Source: Bdellovibrionia bacterium
GTDB lineage: Bacteria; Bdellovibrionota; Bdellovibrionia; Bdellovibrionales; JAGQZY01
NCBI GenBank assembly: GCA_030424665.1
Contig: JAUHWN010000033.1
Coordinates: forward strand, 1 to 32,106
Direction of reading: 5' to 3'
Length of the DNA stretch: 32,106 nt
The notes beneath the pieces are model-generated. The model did not search any database. It was not told the DNA's origin and saw only the letters and a program-made list of their open reading frames with translations. Position numbers and translations under genes: made by a program. This document shows positions 15,266 through 23,348 of this stretch, one piece after another; the stretch's first letter is position 1, and each line of letters opens with the position of its first letter.

Positions 15266-18130
15266 CTATTGAAGCTCTCTTTGACGTTCTTCTTTGATAA
15301 AGGCTTCAATAACATCGCCCACTTTAATATCGTTGAAGTTTTCGATGCCGATACCACACTCGTAACCAGATTGAACTTCTTTAGCATCGTCTTTAAAACG
15401 CTTCAACGAAGACACATTACCTTCGTAGACAATTTTGCCATCGCGGACCAGTCGCAACAAAGAATTACGAGTAATTTTTCCGTCTTCAACGTAACAACCA
15501 GCAATCATACCTATTTTAGGAACGCTAAACGTATCGCGAACCGCTGCACGACCGTGAGCCACTTCAACAACGTCTGGCTCAAGAAGACCCGAGAGGGCTT
15601 TCTTAATATCGTCCATCAATTCGTAGACAATCGAGTAGCACTTAATTTCGACACCCTTTTCTTGGGCCACCTTTTGCGCTCCACCATCTGGTCTCACATT
15701 AAACCCTACGATCAAACCACCAGCGGTCGAAGCAAGGAGTACATCCGATTCACTGATTCCACCGACAGCTTTATGAATGACCTTAATAGATACTTCATCA
15801 CTTTCGATTTTATCAAACATTCCGATAATTGCTTCGGCAGAACCGGCAACATCGGTTTTTAAAACAATTGGAAGCTCTTTGAGATCACCGGTTTGTACCT
15901 TAGAAAAAAGATCTTCAAGTGACATTTTAGATGCCGGCTTAATAGACTCTTGTTTCTGCTGCTCAACACGTTTAGCCGAAATTTCGTCCGCCGTTTTCTC
16001 ATCGACTGTTACATCAAAGCGATCCCCAGCCATCGGACAGTCTTTAAGACCCATTATTTCAACCGGTACACTCGGACCAGCTTCTTTAATGTTGGCACCA
16101 GTGTGATCCATTAAACTTCGTACCCGACCTGAAACGAGACCGACCACATAGGTTTGACCTAGCTTTAAGGTACCATCTTGCACGAGAACAGTAGCCACTG
16201 GTCCACGGCCTTTTTCGACTTTAGATTCGACAACAATACCCGTTGCTGAACGCTCTGGGTTGGCTTTGAGTTCAGCCATTTCGGCGAGCAACGTAATTTG
16301 ATCGAGAAGATCCGAAATTCCGTCACCCTGAAGGGCCGAGACCTTAACAAACGGAGTGTCTCCACCCCACTCTTCAGGAACCAACTCATGCTCTGTCATT
16401 TGTTGTGTGATTTTATCAACATTAGCTTGTGGCTTATCAATTTTATTCACGGCTACGATTATAGGAACACCAGCCGCTTTTGCGTGGTTAATCGCTTCAA
16501 TTGTCTGTGGCATCACACCATCATCCGCAGCGCACACGATAATAACGATATCTGTTACATTGGCTCCACGGGCCCGCATTGCCGTAAAGGCTTCGTGACC
16601 GGGAGTATCGATGAACGTGATCTTGCCGTTATCTGTTTCAACTTGGTAGGCACCGATGTGCTGGGTAATTCCACCCGCTTCACCTTGCACTACATTGGCT
16701 TTTCTAATGGTATCGAGAAGCGTTGTCTTACCGTGATCAACGTGTCCCATGATTGTAACCACCGGCGGGCGCGTTACTGGTTCAGCTTCGAGATTTCCGA
16801 ATGCTGCAGCAGTGATCAATTCATCTTCAGACCGAGCTACGTTTTCAGCTTCGAAACCAAATTCGGGAACAATCAATGATACTGTATCGAAATCGAGCTC
16901 AGTATTAGGCTTGGCCATGATGCCATTTTGTATAAGAACCTTTGTTAACTGAGGCATTTTAAGGGCCATCTCTTGCGCTAAATCGGAAACCTTAATTGTG
17001 TCATAAACTTTTACCACTCGCTTACTGGCCTTTGGCGTAGTGATCTGAGTTTTCTTAGCTTCTCGATTCAACATTCCCTTTTTCTTTCTCGGCTGAAAAA
17101 CCATCTCCCTCTTTTTAAATTCAGAGGTGTGAAATACCGGCGGACGTTCTTCCTCTTTTCCAGTATTTTTCGATGGATCCTTTGCTGGCGATGTCGGAGT
17201 TGCCTTTCGCTTATCACGATCCTTGCGCGTATCCTCTTTGTTAAAATGAGGATCTTGTGGCTGTTGGCTCGAGGAATCTTGGGATCCAGTACTACGATTT
17301 CGCTTGGCATCGTCTTCGCTCACATAACCAGGGCGAATATTACCGCGACCGCGACCACCTTGATTCTTTTGCATTTCTTTGAAGCGACTTGGATCAATGC
17401 GACCAACGATATTCCCACCGCGACGCTCAGATTTCACTCCACTGATCGGGCCATCTTTAGTCATGGAAACTTCGCGCTTTCGCTTTGTCGTTTTCTTTTT
17501 GTCATCAGAGTCCGACTCTTTAGCGTCTACTTTTGAATCTTCTGCCTCTTCTGTAGCCTGAGCTTCTGTTTTTTCATCGGCACTCGCCTCTACCTGCGCT
17601 TGAGGAGTCTCTTCAGCTTGTGCCTGCGGAGTCTCAGCAACAGGAGTTTCTGGGGCAGCTTCTACAGTAGTTTCAGCACTCACTGCCGCTTTTGCTTCTT
17701 CAGCTTCCGCTTCTGCAGCCTTAGTACTGGCCTTCTTCCGAACGACGGTTCTTTTAACCGGTGGCGCTTGAACTTCTTCTGCCGCCTCTTCTGCCTCAAC
17801 TGATTTTTTCTTCCGCACGACAGTGGTCTTTTTGACGACAACCGTCTTCTTGGCAGCAGCTTTCTTTGCAGTCTTCTTTTTGGCGGTTGTCTTTTTCTTC
17901 GCCGTCGACTTCTTTTTAGAAGCTGCTTTTTTCTTGGCTGTTTTCTTCTTTGTTTTTTTCTTACTCGACTTTTCTTCGTCGAGTTTTTCTTTAATTTGAT
18001 CAATGATCTCAGGAGACAGGGCCGCCATATGGCTCTTCACCGGAAGCTTCCATTCACGGATCTTATCCATTAGTGCCAGGGTTTCTAGGCCCATTTCTTT
18101 TGCAAATTCAAATACTTTAGGTTGACTCAC
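15266..18130 (-). CDS. infB: Translation initiation factor IF-2
   Basis: GTPase that brings fMet-tRNA to the 30S subunit and promotes subunit joining; 954 aa. The GTG at 18130 is preferred because the protein then begins SQPKVFEFAKEMG, the usual IF2N helix start, and GAGGAG lies upstream. The TTG at 18148 sits over that site. The first domain is followed by a long low-complexity region (about 55-320): first Lys/Ala-rich, then Ala/Glu-rich, then Arg/Gly-rich. A second IF2N domain is near residue 375-420. The G domain has GHVDHGKT (462-469), DTPGH (508-512) and NKID (562-565). Domains II, III and the C-terminal fMet-tRNA-binding domain are complete. It follows nusA by 63 bp; ylxR is not present between them. 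Confidence 0.98.
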   Translation of the reverse strand: MSQPKVFEFAKEMGLETLALMDKIREWKLPVKSHMAALSPEIIDQIKEKLDEEKSSKKKTKKKTAKKKAASKKKSTAKKKTTAKKKTAKKAAAKKTVVVKKTTVVRKKKSVEAEEAAEEVQAPPVKRTVVRKKASTKAAEAEAEEAKAAVSAETTVEAAPETPVAETPQAQAEETPQAQVEASADEKTEAQATEEAEDSKVDAKESDSDDKKKTTKRKREVSMTKDGPISGVKSERRGGNIVGRIDPSRFKEMQKNQGGRGRGNIRPGYVSEDDAKRNRSTGSQDSSSQQPQDPHFNKEDTRKDRDKRKATPTSPAKDPSKNTGKEEERPPVFHTSEFKKREMVFQPRKKKGMLNREAKKTQITTPKASKRVVKVYDTIKVSDLAQEMALKMPQLTKVLIQNGIMAKPNTELDFDTVSLIVPEFGFEAENVARSEDELITAAAFGNLEAEPVTRPPVVTIMGHVDHGKTTLLDTIRKANVVQGEAGGITQHIGAYQVETDNGKITFIDTPGHEAFTAMRARGANVTDIVIIVCAADDGVMPQTIEAINHAKAAGVPIIVAVNKIDKPQANVDKITQQMTEHELVPEEWGGDTPFVKVSALQGDGISDLLDQITLLAEMAELKANPERSATGIVVESKVEKGRGPVATVLVQDGTLKLGQTYVVGLVSGRVRSLMDHTGANIKEAGPSVPVEIMGLKDCPMAGDRFDVTVDEKTADEISAKRVEQQKQESIKPASKMSLEDLFSKVQTGDLKELPIVLKTDVAGSAEAIIGMFDKIESDEVSIKVIHKAVGGISESDVLLASTAGGLIVGFNVRPDGGAQKVAQEKGVEIKCYSIVYELMDDIKKALSGLLEPDVVEVAHGRAAVRDTFSVPKIGMIAGCYVEDGKITRNSLLRLVRDGKIVYEGNVSSLKRFKDDAKEVQSGYECGIGIENFNDIKVGDVIEAFIKEERQRELQ

Positions 18131-18193
18131 TCTTAGTCTTCTCCTCAATCAATAATATACAACTCAATAAAAGAACCACGGTTAAGAAAATGT

Positions 18194-19759
18194 TTATTCT
18201 TTTGTCGCTTCCTCCATAACCGGTTCTTCTACGGGTGCAGGTGGCACCTCATTTTCATTGGCCGCACCTGCTTCTTCTGTCTCGGGAGCCGCCTCTGCTG
18301 TTTCTTCGCTCGCTCCTACAACTTGAGCTTCACCTTCTTCAGAACTCGCTGCCTCGTCGGTGTTTTCCTCATTGCCCTCTTCTTTAGCAAGGGCTGCTAG
18401 TTCTTCTTTTAATCGAGCATCGGCCTGAGACTTCGCATCACCGGTCGCAGCTTCAACAGTTGCTTTTGGTGCTTGTGGAATCTCCATACCCTCTTGAGAG
18501 TATTTTTCTATTAGACCTTTGGCATCTTGAATAAGCTTTTCAGCTCGCTCTTGTTCTTCGTAGCCAGGAATGCTCAAGATATCTTCGATGTCGGCATCGG
18601 CTAGGGCTTGAAAACTACCAAATCCACTCTGGAAAATATTTTGCGCCATGGTTTCATTCATCTCAGGAAGTAGCATGAGATTGAAAATTGATTCTGCGGT
18701 TTTCGCAGAAGCATTGGACTCAGATAAAATATCTAACTTCCATCCAGTCAATCGAGCAGCGAGACGAACGTTTTGCCCCTTCTTACCGATTGCCAAACTG
18801 AGTTGGTTATCCGGTACAACAATTTCCATTTCTTTATTATCTTCATCGAGAAAGACTCGAGAGATTTCTGCTGGCTGGAGGGCATTACAAGCAAAGCGCG
18901 TAATGTCTTCATCCCAAGGTACAATATCAATTTTTTCACCCTTGAGCTCTTGAACAATGTTTTGAACTCGAGAGCCCTTCATACCGACACAAGCCCCAAC
19001 GGGATCGACAGTGCTTTCTTTCGAGTATACGGCCACCTTTGCTCTTTGGCCGGGCTCACGAGCCGCACCCATGATTTGCACGATGCCGTCGTATATCTCT
19101 GGTACTTCAACTTCGAAAAGTTTCTCCAGGTACTGAGGAGCGCCTCTAGACATAATAATTTGCGGGCCACGGGTTGTTTGACGAACCTCTGAAAGGTACC
19201 CCTGAATGCGATCTCCTTGACGGTACATCTCACCAGGAATCTGTTCTCTTGGCGGAATATAGGCTTCAGTTCGTCCAAGATCCACAACAATGGATCCTCT
19301 TTCTACCCGACGAACGATCCCAGAGGCAATTTCACCTTTTCTCTGATCAAATTCATTAAAAATAATTTCACGTTCAGCATCTCGTACCTTTTGCGTAATG
19401 ATTTGTTTCGCCATTTGCGCTGCGATACGACCCAGGTCACCGGCCTCAAGGCGAATACCGATAGAATCTTTCAGCTGAACATCGGGGTCGAGTTCTCTTG
19501 CCTCTTCGAGAACGATTTCAATGAGCTCGTCTTCGAATTCTTCTGGCGTTACAACTTCTTTAAACTCGAAAAGTTCAACCTCTCCGGTCTCTTCGTTATA
19601 GCTCGCTTCAATTTCTCGGTAAGTTCCGTATTTTTTTCTAGCGGCAACGAGCAACCCTTGGGTGACAGCATCGATAACAATTTGTCGGTCGATACCCTTA
19701 TCCTTACCCACTTGTTCAATCATTCGGCTCAGATCAGAAAACACGCTATCAGCGGCCAT
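18194..19759 (-). CDS. nusA: Transcription termination/antitermination factor NusA
   Basis: RNA polymerase-binding factor that modulates pausing, termination and antitermination; 521 aa. N-terminal domain (about 1-130, RQIVIDAVTQGLLVAARKKYG), S1 domain (about 135-200, SGIVRRVERGSIVVDLGRTEAYIP), KH1 with GMKGSR, KH2 with LAIGKKGQNVRLAARLTGW, then a helix-hairpin-helix-like segment (FGSFQALADADIEDILSIPGY). The last 90 residues are an unusual low-complexity Ala/Glu tail. A GAGGT site precedes the ATG. It starts 5 bp after the rimP stop, so it is in the same operon. Confidence 0.98.
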   Translation of the reverse strand: MAADSVFSDLSRMIEQVGKDKGIDRQIVIDAVTQGLLVAARKKYGTYREIEASYNEETGEVELFEFKEVVTPEEFEDELIEIVLEEARELDPDVQLKDSIGIRLEAGDLGRIAAQMAKQIITQKVRDAEREIIFNEFDQRKGEIASGIVRRVERGSIVVDLGRTEAYIPPREQIPGEMYRQGDRIQGYLSEVRQTTRGPQIIMSRGAPQYLEKLFEVEVPEIYDGIVQIMGAAREPGQRAKVAVYSKESTVDPVGACVGMKGSRVQNIVQELKGEKIDIVPWDEDITRFACNALQPAEISRVFLDEDNKEMEIVVPDNQLSLAIGKKGQNVRLAARLTGWKLDILSESNASAKTAESIFNLMLLPEMNETMAQNIFQSGFGSFQALADADIEDILSIPGYEEQERAEKLIQDAKGLIEKYSQEGMEIPQAPKATVEAATGDAKSQADARLKEELAALAKEEGNEENTDEAASSEEGEAQVVGASEETAEAAPETEEAGAANENEVPPAPVEEPVMEEATKE

Positions 19760-19764
19760 TTTAA

Positions 19765-20315
19765 TTACCTCTTCTTCTTTTTCTTAGGAGAACGCTTAGG
19801 TTTCACTGGCGATTGGTTATGAGCGCGCTCATCAACAAAAACCACGTTACTCTTTTCAACGTCCTCAAAAGGAATCTCTACAGTGACTCCTTCAAATTCA
19901 AATTTAAAATGCTCGTCACTGGCATCAACAATTTTTCCTTCGCCTTGCTTGCGCAACCCAAGGTCAGTGTCACCTTCTGTATTGTAGTCAGCAAATGCAG
20001 AACTCGTGCGTACAAAGGCAAGCTCCCCGACAGCCCCTTTGAAGTGCTGTGGCTCGCGCAAGCGTCGTTCTAAACCAGGGCTTGAGACTTCGAGATTATA
20101 GGCCCCACCGGGAATGACATCTTCGACATCGAGCAGAAGGTTGAGACCATTGGAAACATTAGAACAGAACCTTCTCCAGGTCGATCGATAAAAACTCTGA
20201 GAATTCGGCCTTTACCAGCACCGATAAACTCTAAATCATAAATTTCACAATTCTCCCTCTTGGCCACCTGGTCAGCGAGACCTCGTAGCTTGTGGAGAGT
20301 TGCTGAGTCGAGCAT
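19765..20315 (-). pseudogene. rimP: Ribosome maturation factor RimP, interrupted by a frameshift
   Basis: RimP assists 30S maturation. The 5' part, from ATG 20315, reads LDSATLHKLRGLADQVAKRE...YDLEFIGAGKGRILRVFIDRPGEGSV, the N-terminal alpha/beta domain. It then leaves frame near 20161-20168 and stops at TAG about 90 bp later. The homologous sequence continues in the next frame as CSNVSNGLNLLLDVEDVIPGGAYNLEVSSPGLERRLREPQHFKG and runs to 19765, giving the C-terminal SH3-like domain and a Lys-rich tail. E. coli RimP has four residues (INVDDC region) between the points where the two frames leave off. The junction carries overlapping TGTT copies, so a 16-nt deletion explains both the loss and the shift. 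Either a real mutation or an assembly or sequencing error. No slippery heptamer for programmed frameshifting is seen. Confidence 0.88.
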
Positions 20316-20325
20316 ACAATCCCTA

Positions 20326-20355
20326 AACAAAAAAAATAGGCCCTATTAGGGCCTA
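20326..20355 (-). terminator. Intrinsic terminator just upstream of rimP (possible attenuator)
   Basis: Minus strand: TAGGCCC-taata-GGGCCTA (complement of 20337-20355), followed directly by a run of T residues (complement of 20329-20336). It is 36 bp after the stop of the rimI-like gene and its stem ends 22 nt before the rimP ATG. It can simply end the rimI transcript. Because almost no room remains for a promoter after it, transcription of rimP-nusA-infB may have to pass through it, which would make it an attenuator. Confidence 0.85.
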
Positions 20356-20390
20356 TGGAACGATACAGCTTAGTTAACAAACCCAGGGCT

Positions 20391-20921
20391 TTAAGGCAAG
20401 TTATTTATATAAGTATATAAAATAGCATCGCTTTTATCTGGGTAATAGGCAGGGCGGCGACTGACTTCTTTAAAGCCAAGCCCCTTATAAAGGGCGATGG
20501 CTCGATGGTTTAAAGCACTCACTTCGAGCCATATTTCTTCTCCTAAAGACAACTGGCCTTGAAACCAGTTCAGGAGGCTTTTCATAACACCCCGCCCCCG
20601 ACACTGGGGTAAGGTCGCTAAGTAATCAATTTCTTTTATTTTTTCATCAATTTGGCGATAAATGATAGCGCCGATCGGACCGTGATCGCCTCGTGCAAAT
20701 ATACTATCACCCGCCGCAAAGAGGTCCACGATCTCACTCGCCTTCTTCTCAAAACCTTCCGAGGCCGCTTCGTAGGACGACAGCTCCTTTTTAAATTGAA
20801 TCTCTAGTTCAGAATCAGGCCCATGGCTGAACTCAATGTTTGCTGCCTCTAGCTCCAGGACGGCTCCCCTTGATTTAAGATTTGAAAACTTTAATTTTGT
20901 ATTTCCGTTGAAGGACATCAA
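20391..20921 (-). CDS. RimI-like GNAT N-acetyltransferase
   Basis: GNAT acetyltransferase of 176 aa, closest in pattern to RimI, which acetylates the N-terminal Ala of ribosomal protein S18. The acetyl-CoA loop is QCRGRGVMKSLL (Q/RxxGxG/A) near residues 107-118. The C-terminal part LEVSALNHRAIALYKGLGFKEVSRRPAYY closely follows the RimI pattern. The first 30 residues are not conserved in the family. The ATG at 20921 overlaps the end of the SurA-N-like gene by 47 bp and has no good ribosome site, so the true start may be further in. AGGGGAG lies about 55-62 bp downstream but no standard start codon is well placed after it. The exact substrate is inference. Confidence 0.85.
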   Translation of the reverse strand: MMSFNGNTKLKFSNLKSRGAVLELEAANIEFSHGPDSELEIQFKKELSSYEAASEGFEKKASEIVDLFAAGDSIFARGDHGPIGAIIYRQIDEKIKEIDYLATLPQCRGRGVMKSLLNWFQGQLSLGEEIWLEVSALNHRAIALYKGLGFKEVSRRPAYYPDKSDAILYTYINNLP

Positions 20922-21546
20922 ACCAATCTTTCAACCGAGAGTCGACCTGGCGGCGGATGAGAAAACGCTTAATATTGACTTTAAAGCGCTCAAAGGGAAG
21001 GTTGCCAAAGCGACCCTTATTTTTTTCAAAGTATTCCTTAGCCTCTTCATCAGTCACAGGAACCAGTGAGGAGTCGGTCTTAAATTGAATGAATTTTTTT
21101 GCAATCAACTTTCGCTCGGTCATTTCATTGAGCTCTTTCGCTCCCACTTCCCAGTCGCGCCATACTCCGCTCTTTTGATAAGCTTGATTGATTTTGTTCA
21201 CTGCAAACTTAACTTCAGCACTCGTAACATTGGTTACACCAAACGATTTGGCCTCAAGGTAGACAACCCACTCAATCAGTACGGCATTAACATGCTGCTC
21301 AAATTCTAATTCTTTTTTTTGCCCACTATATGGCTGAAGAACTCTTTCTATGAGTTTATTTATCTCTAATTCGCGAAGGGTCAGTATGTGGTCTCCAACC
21401 CGAGCTACGGCTTGGCTAACGACCACATCTCTTCGCGTTGTTTGCGCTTGAGAGGTCTCAATGGGAGAAACAAGCGTAAAAAGTGTCACTGCGAAAGCCA
21501 TGATGACGAAAGCCAATTTGTATCCGAAAGTGCGAAAAACAGTCAT
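20875..21546 (-). CDS. Periplasmic SurA-N-like protein without a parvulin domain
   Basis: Protein of 223 aa. A signal peptide (hydrophobic LAFVIMAFAVTLFTLVSPIETSQAQ, residues 11-35) is followed by VSQAVARVGDHILTLRELEINKLIERVL, the typical start of the SurA/PpiC N-terminal chaperone domain (VAxVxxxxITxxEL). The rest is helical (EWVVYLEAKSFGVTNVTSAEV, VTDEEAKEYFEKN) and ends with a long amphipathic helix (FLIRRQVDSRLKDWFDVLQRKYKIKV). No PPIase (rotamase) domain follows, so it is a chaperone-like holdase rather than an isomerase. It precedes the RimI-like gene and overlaps it by 47 bp. The exact partner is unknown. Confidence 0.75.
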   Translation of the reverse strand: MTVFRTFGYKLAFVIMAFAVTLFTLVSPIETSQAQTTRRDVVVSQAVARVGDHILTLRELEINKLIERVLQPYSGQKKELEFEQHVNAVLIEWVVYLEAKSFGVTNVTSAEVKFAVNKINQAYQKSGVWRDWEVGAKELNEMTERKLIAKKFIQFKTDSSLVPVTDEEAKEYFEKNKGRFGNLPFERFKVNIKRFLIRRQVDSRLKDWFDVLQRKYKIKVFKS

Positions 21547-21636
21547 ATTTCAATCATGATCCCATCTAATGCCACTGACAAGGGCAAGGATGTAAATACT
21601 TTGGGCATTTAATTTGCTCCTAGAGGGGATCTAGAA

Positions 21637-23241
21637 ATGAAAAGAGGAATAAAAATGAAAAAAAGCCTATTGTTTTCAATATTTGCACTGACTGCCTCGA
21701 CCTTTTTAGCGGCATTAAATTCAGCATCGGCGCAGACTGTAAACGACGTGAACTTCTACTCCCAAGAAACATTCCTCTGCCAAGGGAATTTCCTATTTAG
21801 CAAGAGACTCCTCAGCACTGAATACGCCCACCCTACGAGACGAGTATTACAAGAAAAGACAGATGGACAAATTGAAATTTCGGTGGCTCTTGATCGCGAC
21901 GCAGAAAATATTCATGTGACATACGGTAACGGTACTTTCACGATTCGACCGGACATCAGCGAAAATGCTCAAATCCTCGAACAGGACAGTGAAAAACGCT
22001 ATCGCTTTAAAAGAGCGATCGGAACCGAAGTTACTAGCACCAAAATTAAAAGACTCGTACCCACTTCCGACGGAAAAGGCTTCTATGCCGTCGTCGAAGA
22101 AACTTTTAAAACTTATCCGCGTGAGCGCGACGACATAAGTATCCCCTTTGTTGACAATAGCTTTGGTAGCTCGGTCAATGGTATTCTTCGAGGTGCCATT
22201 AACGGCACAGTAGGCTTTCTCACAGATGGCCTTTCAGGTGCGGCAGATCCTCTGACTGTAAAAAAACTTCGCTATTCAGTTGTAAAATACAATCTTAAAG
22301 GCGATGTGGTTGATCAAATCAGCATCGATGAGGCCTACGATACCAATGAATTTCTCGATGGAGTTGCAGCCGTTAATGGATTAAGGCTTTTTGACGAAAC
22401 GCCAATCTACATCAATGGAAACAGTATCTACGTTCGCCCGACACGAAAAGAAGTAAACCTTGGTGATACTATTCTCAGCTCGAACCCCTCAGATTTCACA
22501 GAAGATGTTTACCGAGTCGATGACACGAATGAGGGACTGGCTCTAAGTGGCTCTCTCAATCGATTTGATTTTTTTGAGGCCGCCTCTGAAACCCTCGACG
22601 GATCAGTTCAGTTGTTTAGAACTGATTATCGAAAGACCCTTTTGGACCTTGCCCCTCGACCCAATGGAAATATCTTGGTTTATGCTTCCAGATGGGTTGG
22701 TAATTTCAACCCCAGTGAAGTGGTCTTTCAGGAAAACCTCGGAGGATATACCTATCTCAATGGTGAGCTTGTCGAATCACCAGATGGAACTGTTTATGTG
22801 AATAAACCGTTTCTATGGCAGAGTTCAATGGACCTCGATGAAGCCCTTATATGGGGACGTGGTCGCTTCTCTGAAGTGGCACCTATGCACCATGCAAAGG
22901 TGGTCCGCGTTGCTCCCGATGGAGATCTCATATTTGTTTTTCCCTATCGGAGTAAAAACTTGGTCCTCACCTACGCCGTTCTAAAGATTCGTCCCGGATA
23001 CTATGAATCAAATTCTGAGGATGGGTCTGTCCCTGGAGTTCAAAGAACCCCAATGAAGCAAAAAGGTGGAATCGTTGCCGCATGGGAAGTCGTTGGAAAC
23101 AGCGACAATGACAACGATGGCCTCATCGGAGTTTACATCATAGGAAACACTCTCTATCTCCATGGTGATGCTGGCTTTGGCTTATCGGAAGATGACTTTA
23201 ATTTAGATATGGAGCCGACAGTCGTTAAAATCGAACTGTAG
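21637..23241 (+). CDS. Large secreted protein of unknown function
   Basis: Protein of 534 aa with a signal peptide (KKSLLFSIFALTASTFLAALNSASAQ). Two starts are possible: ATG 21637 (GAGGGG eight bases upstream) and ATG 21655 (AGAGGA six bases upstream); the first is listed. The mature chain is beta-rich with repeated strand-turn motifs that include FYAVVEETF, PIYINGNSIYVRPTR, NILVYASRWVG, LIWGRGRFSEV and DGDLIFVFPYRSKNLVL. It could be a beta-propeller-like fold, but no repeat unit is regular enough to call. A Gly-rich hydrophobic insertion (SVNGILRGAINGTVGFLTDGLSG) lies near residue 185. No family recognised. Followed by a convergent outer-membrane gene. Confidence 0.75.
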   Translation: MKRGIKMKKSLLFSIFALTASTFLAALNSASAQTVNDVNFYSQETFLCQGNFLFSKRLLSTEYAHPTRRVLQEKTDGQIEISVALDRDAENIHVTYGNGTFTIRPDISENAQILEQDSEKRYRFKRAIGTEVTSTKIKRLVPTSDGKGFYAVVEETFKTYPRERDDISIPFVDNSFGSSVNGILRGAINGTVGFLTDGLSGAADPLTVKKLRYSVVKYNLKGDVVDQISIDEAYDTNEFLDGVAAVNGLRLFDETPIYINGNSIYVRPTRKEVNLGDTILSSNPSDFTEDVYRVDDTNEGLALSGSLNRFDFFEAASETLDGSVQLFRTDYRKTLLDLAPRPNGNILVYASRWVGNFNPSEVVFQENLGGYTYLNGELVESPDGTVYVNKPFLWQSSMDLDEALIWGRGRFSEVAPMHHAKVVRVAPDGDLIFVFPYRSKNLVLTYAVLKIRPGYYESNSEDGSVPGVQRTPMKQKGGIVAAWEVVGNSDNDNDGLIGVYIIGNTLYLHGDAGFGLSEDDFNLDMEPTVVKIEL

Positions 23242-23281
23242 AAAATCCACTGATGAATCTTTGAATTCCAATAATTTTGGC

Positions 23282-23311
23282 AAAAAAAAGCCTCGACGGG
23301 GATCGAGGCTT
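23282..23311 (-). terminator. Intrinsic terminator of the 23349-24527 gene
   Basis: On the minus strand AAGCCTCGA-tccccg-TCGAGGCTT (complement of 23288-23311), followed by a run of T residues (complement of 23282-23289). It is 38 bp after the stop of the outer-membrane gene. The hairpin alone may slow the convergent + strand transcript too. Confidence 0.9.
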
Positions 23312-23348
23312 GGTATCAATCATTATATTATCATCTTAATCTTAACAA

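Noticed and set aside
15227-15862. 211-codon open frame on the + strand within infB
   Set aside because: It lies opposite the highly conserved C-terminal domain of IF-2 and shows no protein-like features of its own.
16298-16879. 193-codon open frame on the + strand over the IF-2 G domain
   Set aside because: Overlaps the most conserved part of infB on the opposite strand; no ribosome site.
19217-19822. 201-codon open frame on the + strand over nusA
   Set aside because: Shadow of nusA; hydrophobic runs arise from reverse reading of conserved helices.
20161-20168. Programmed frameshift in rimP
   Set aside because: No slippery heptamer, no downstream pseudoknot or stem at the right distance, and about four residues are missing, which a ribosomal frameshift would not explain.
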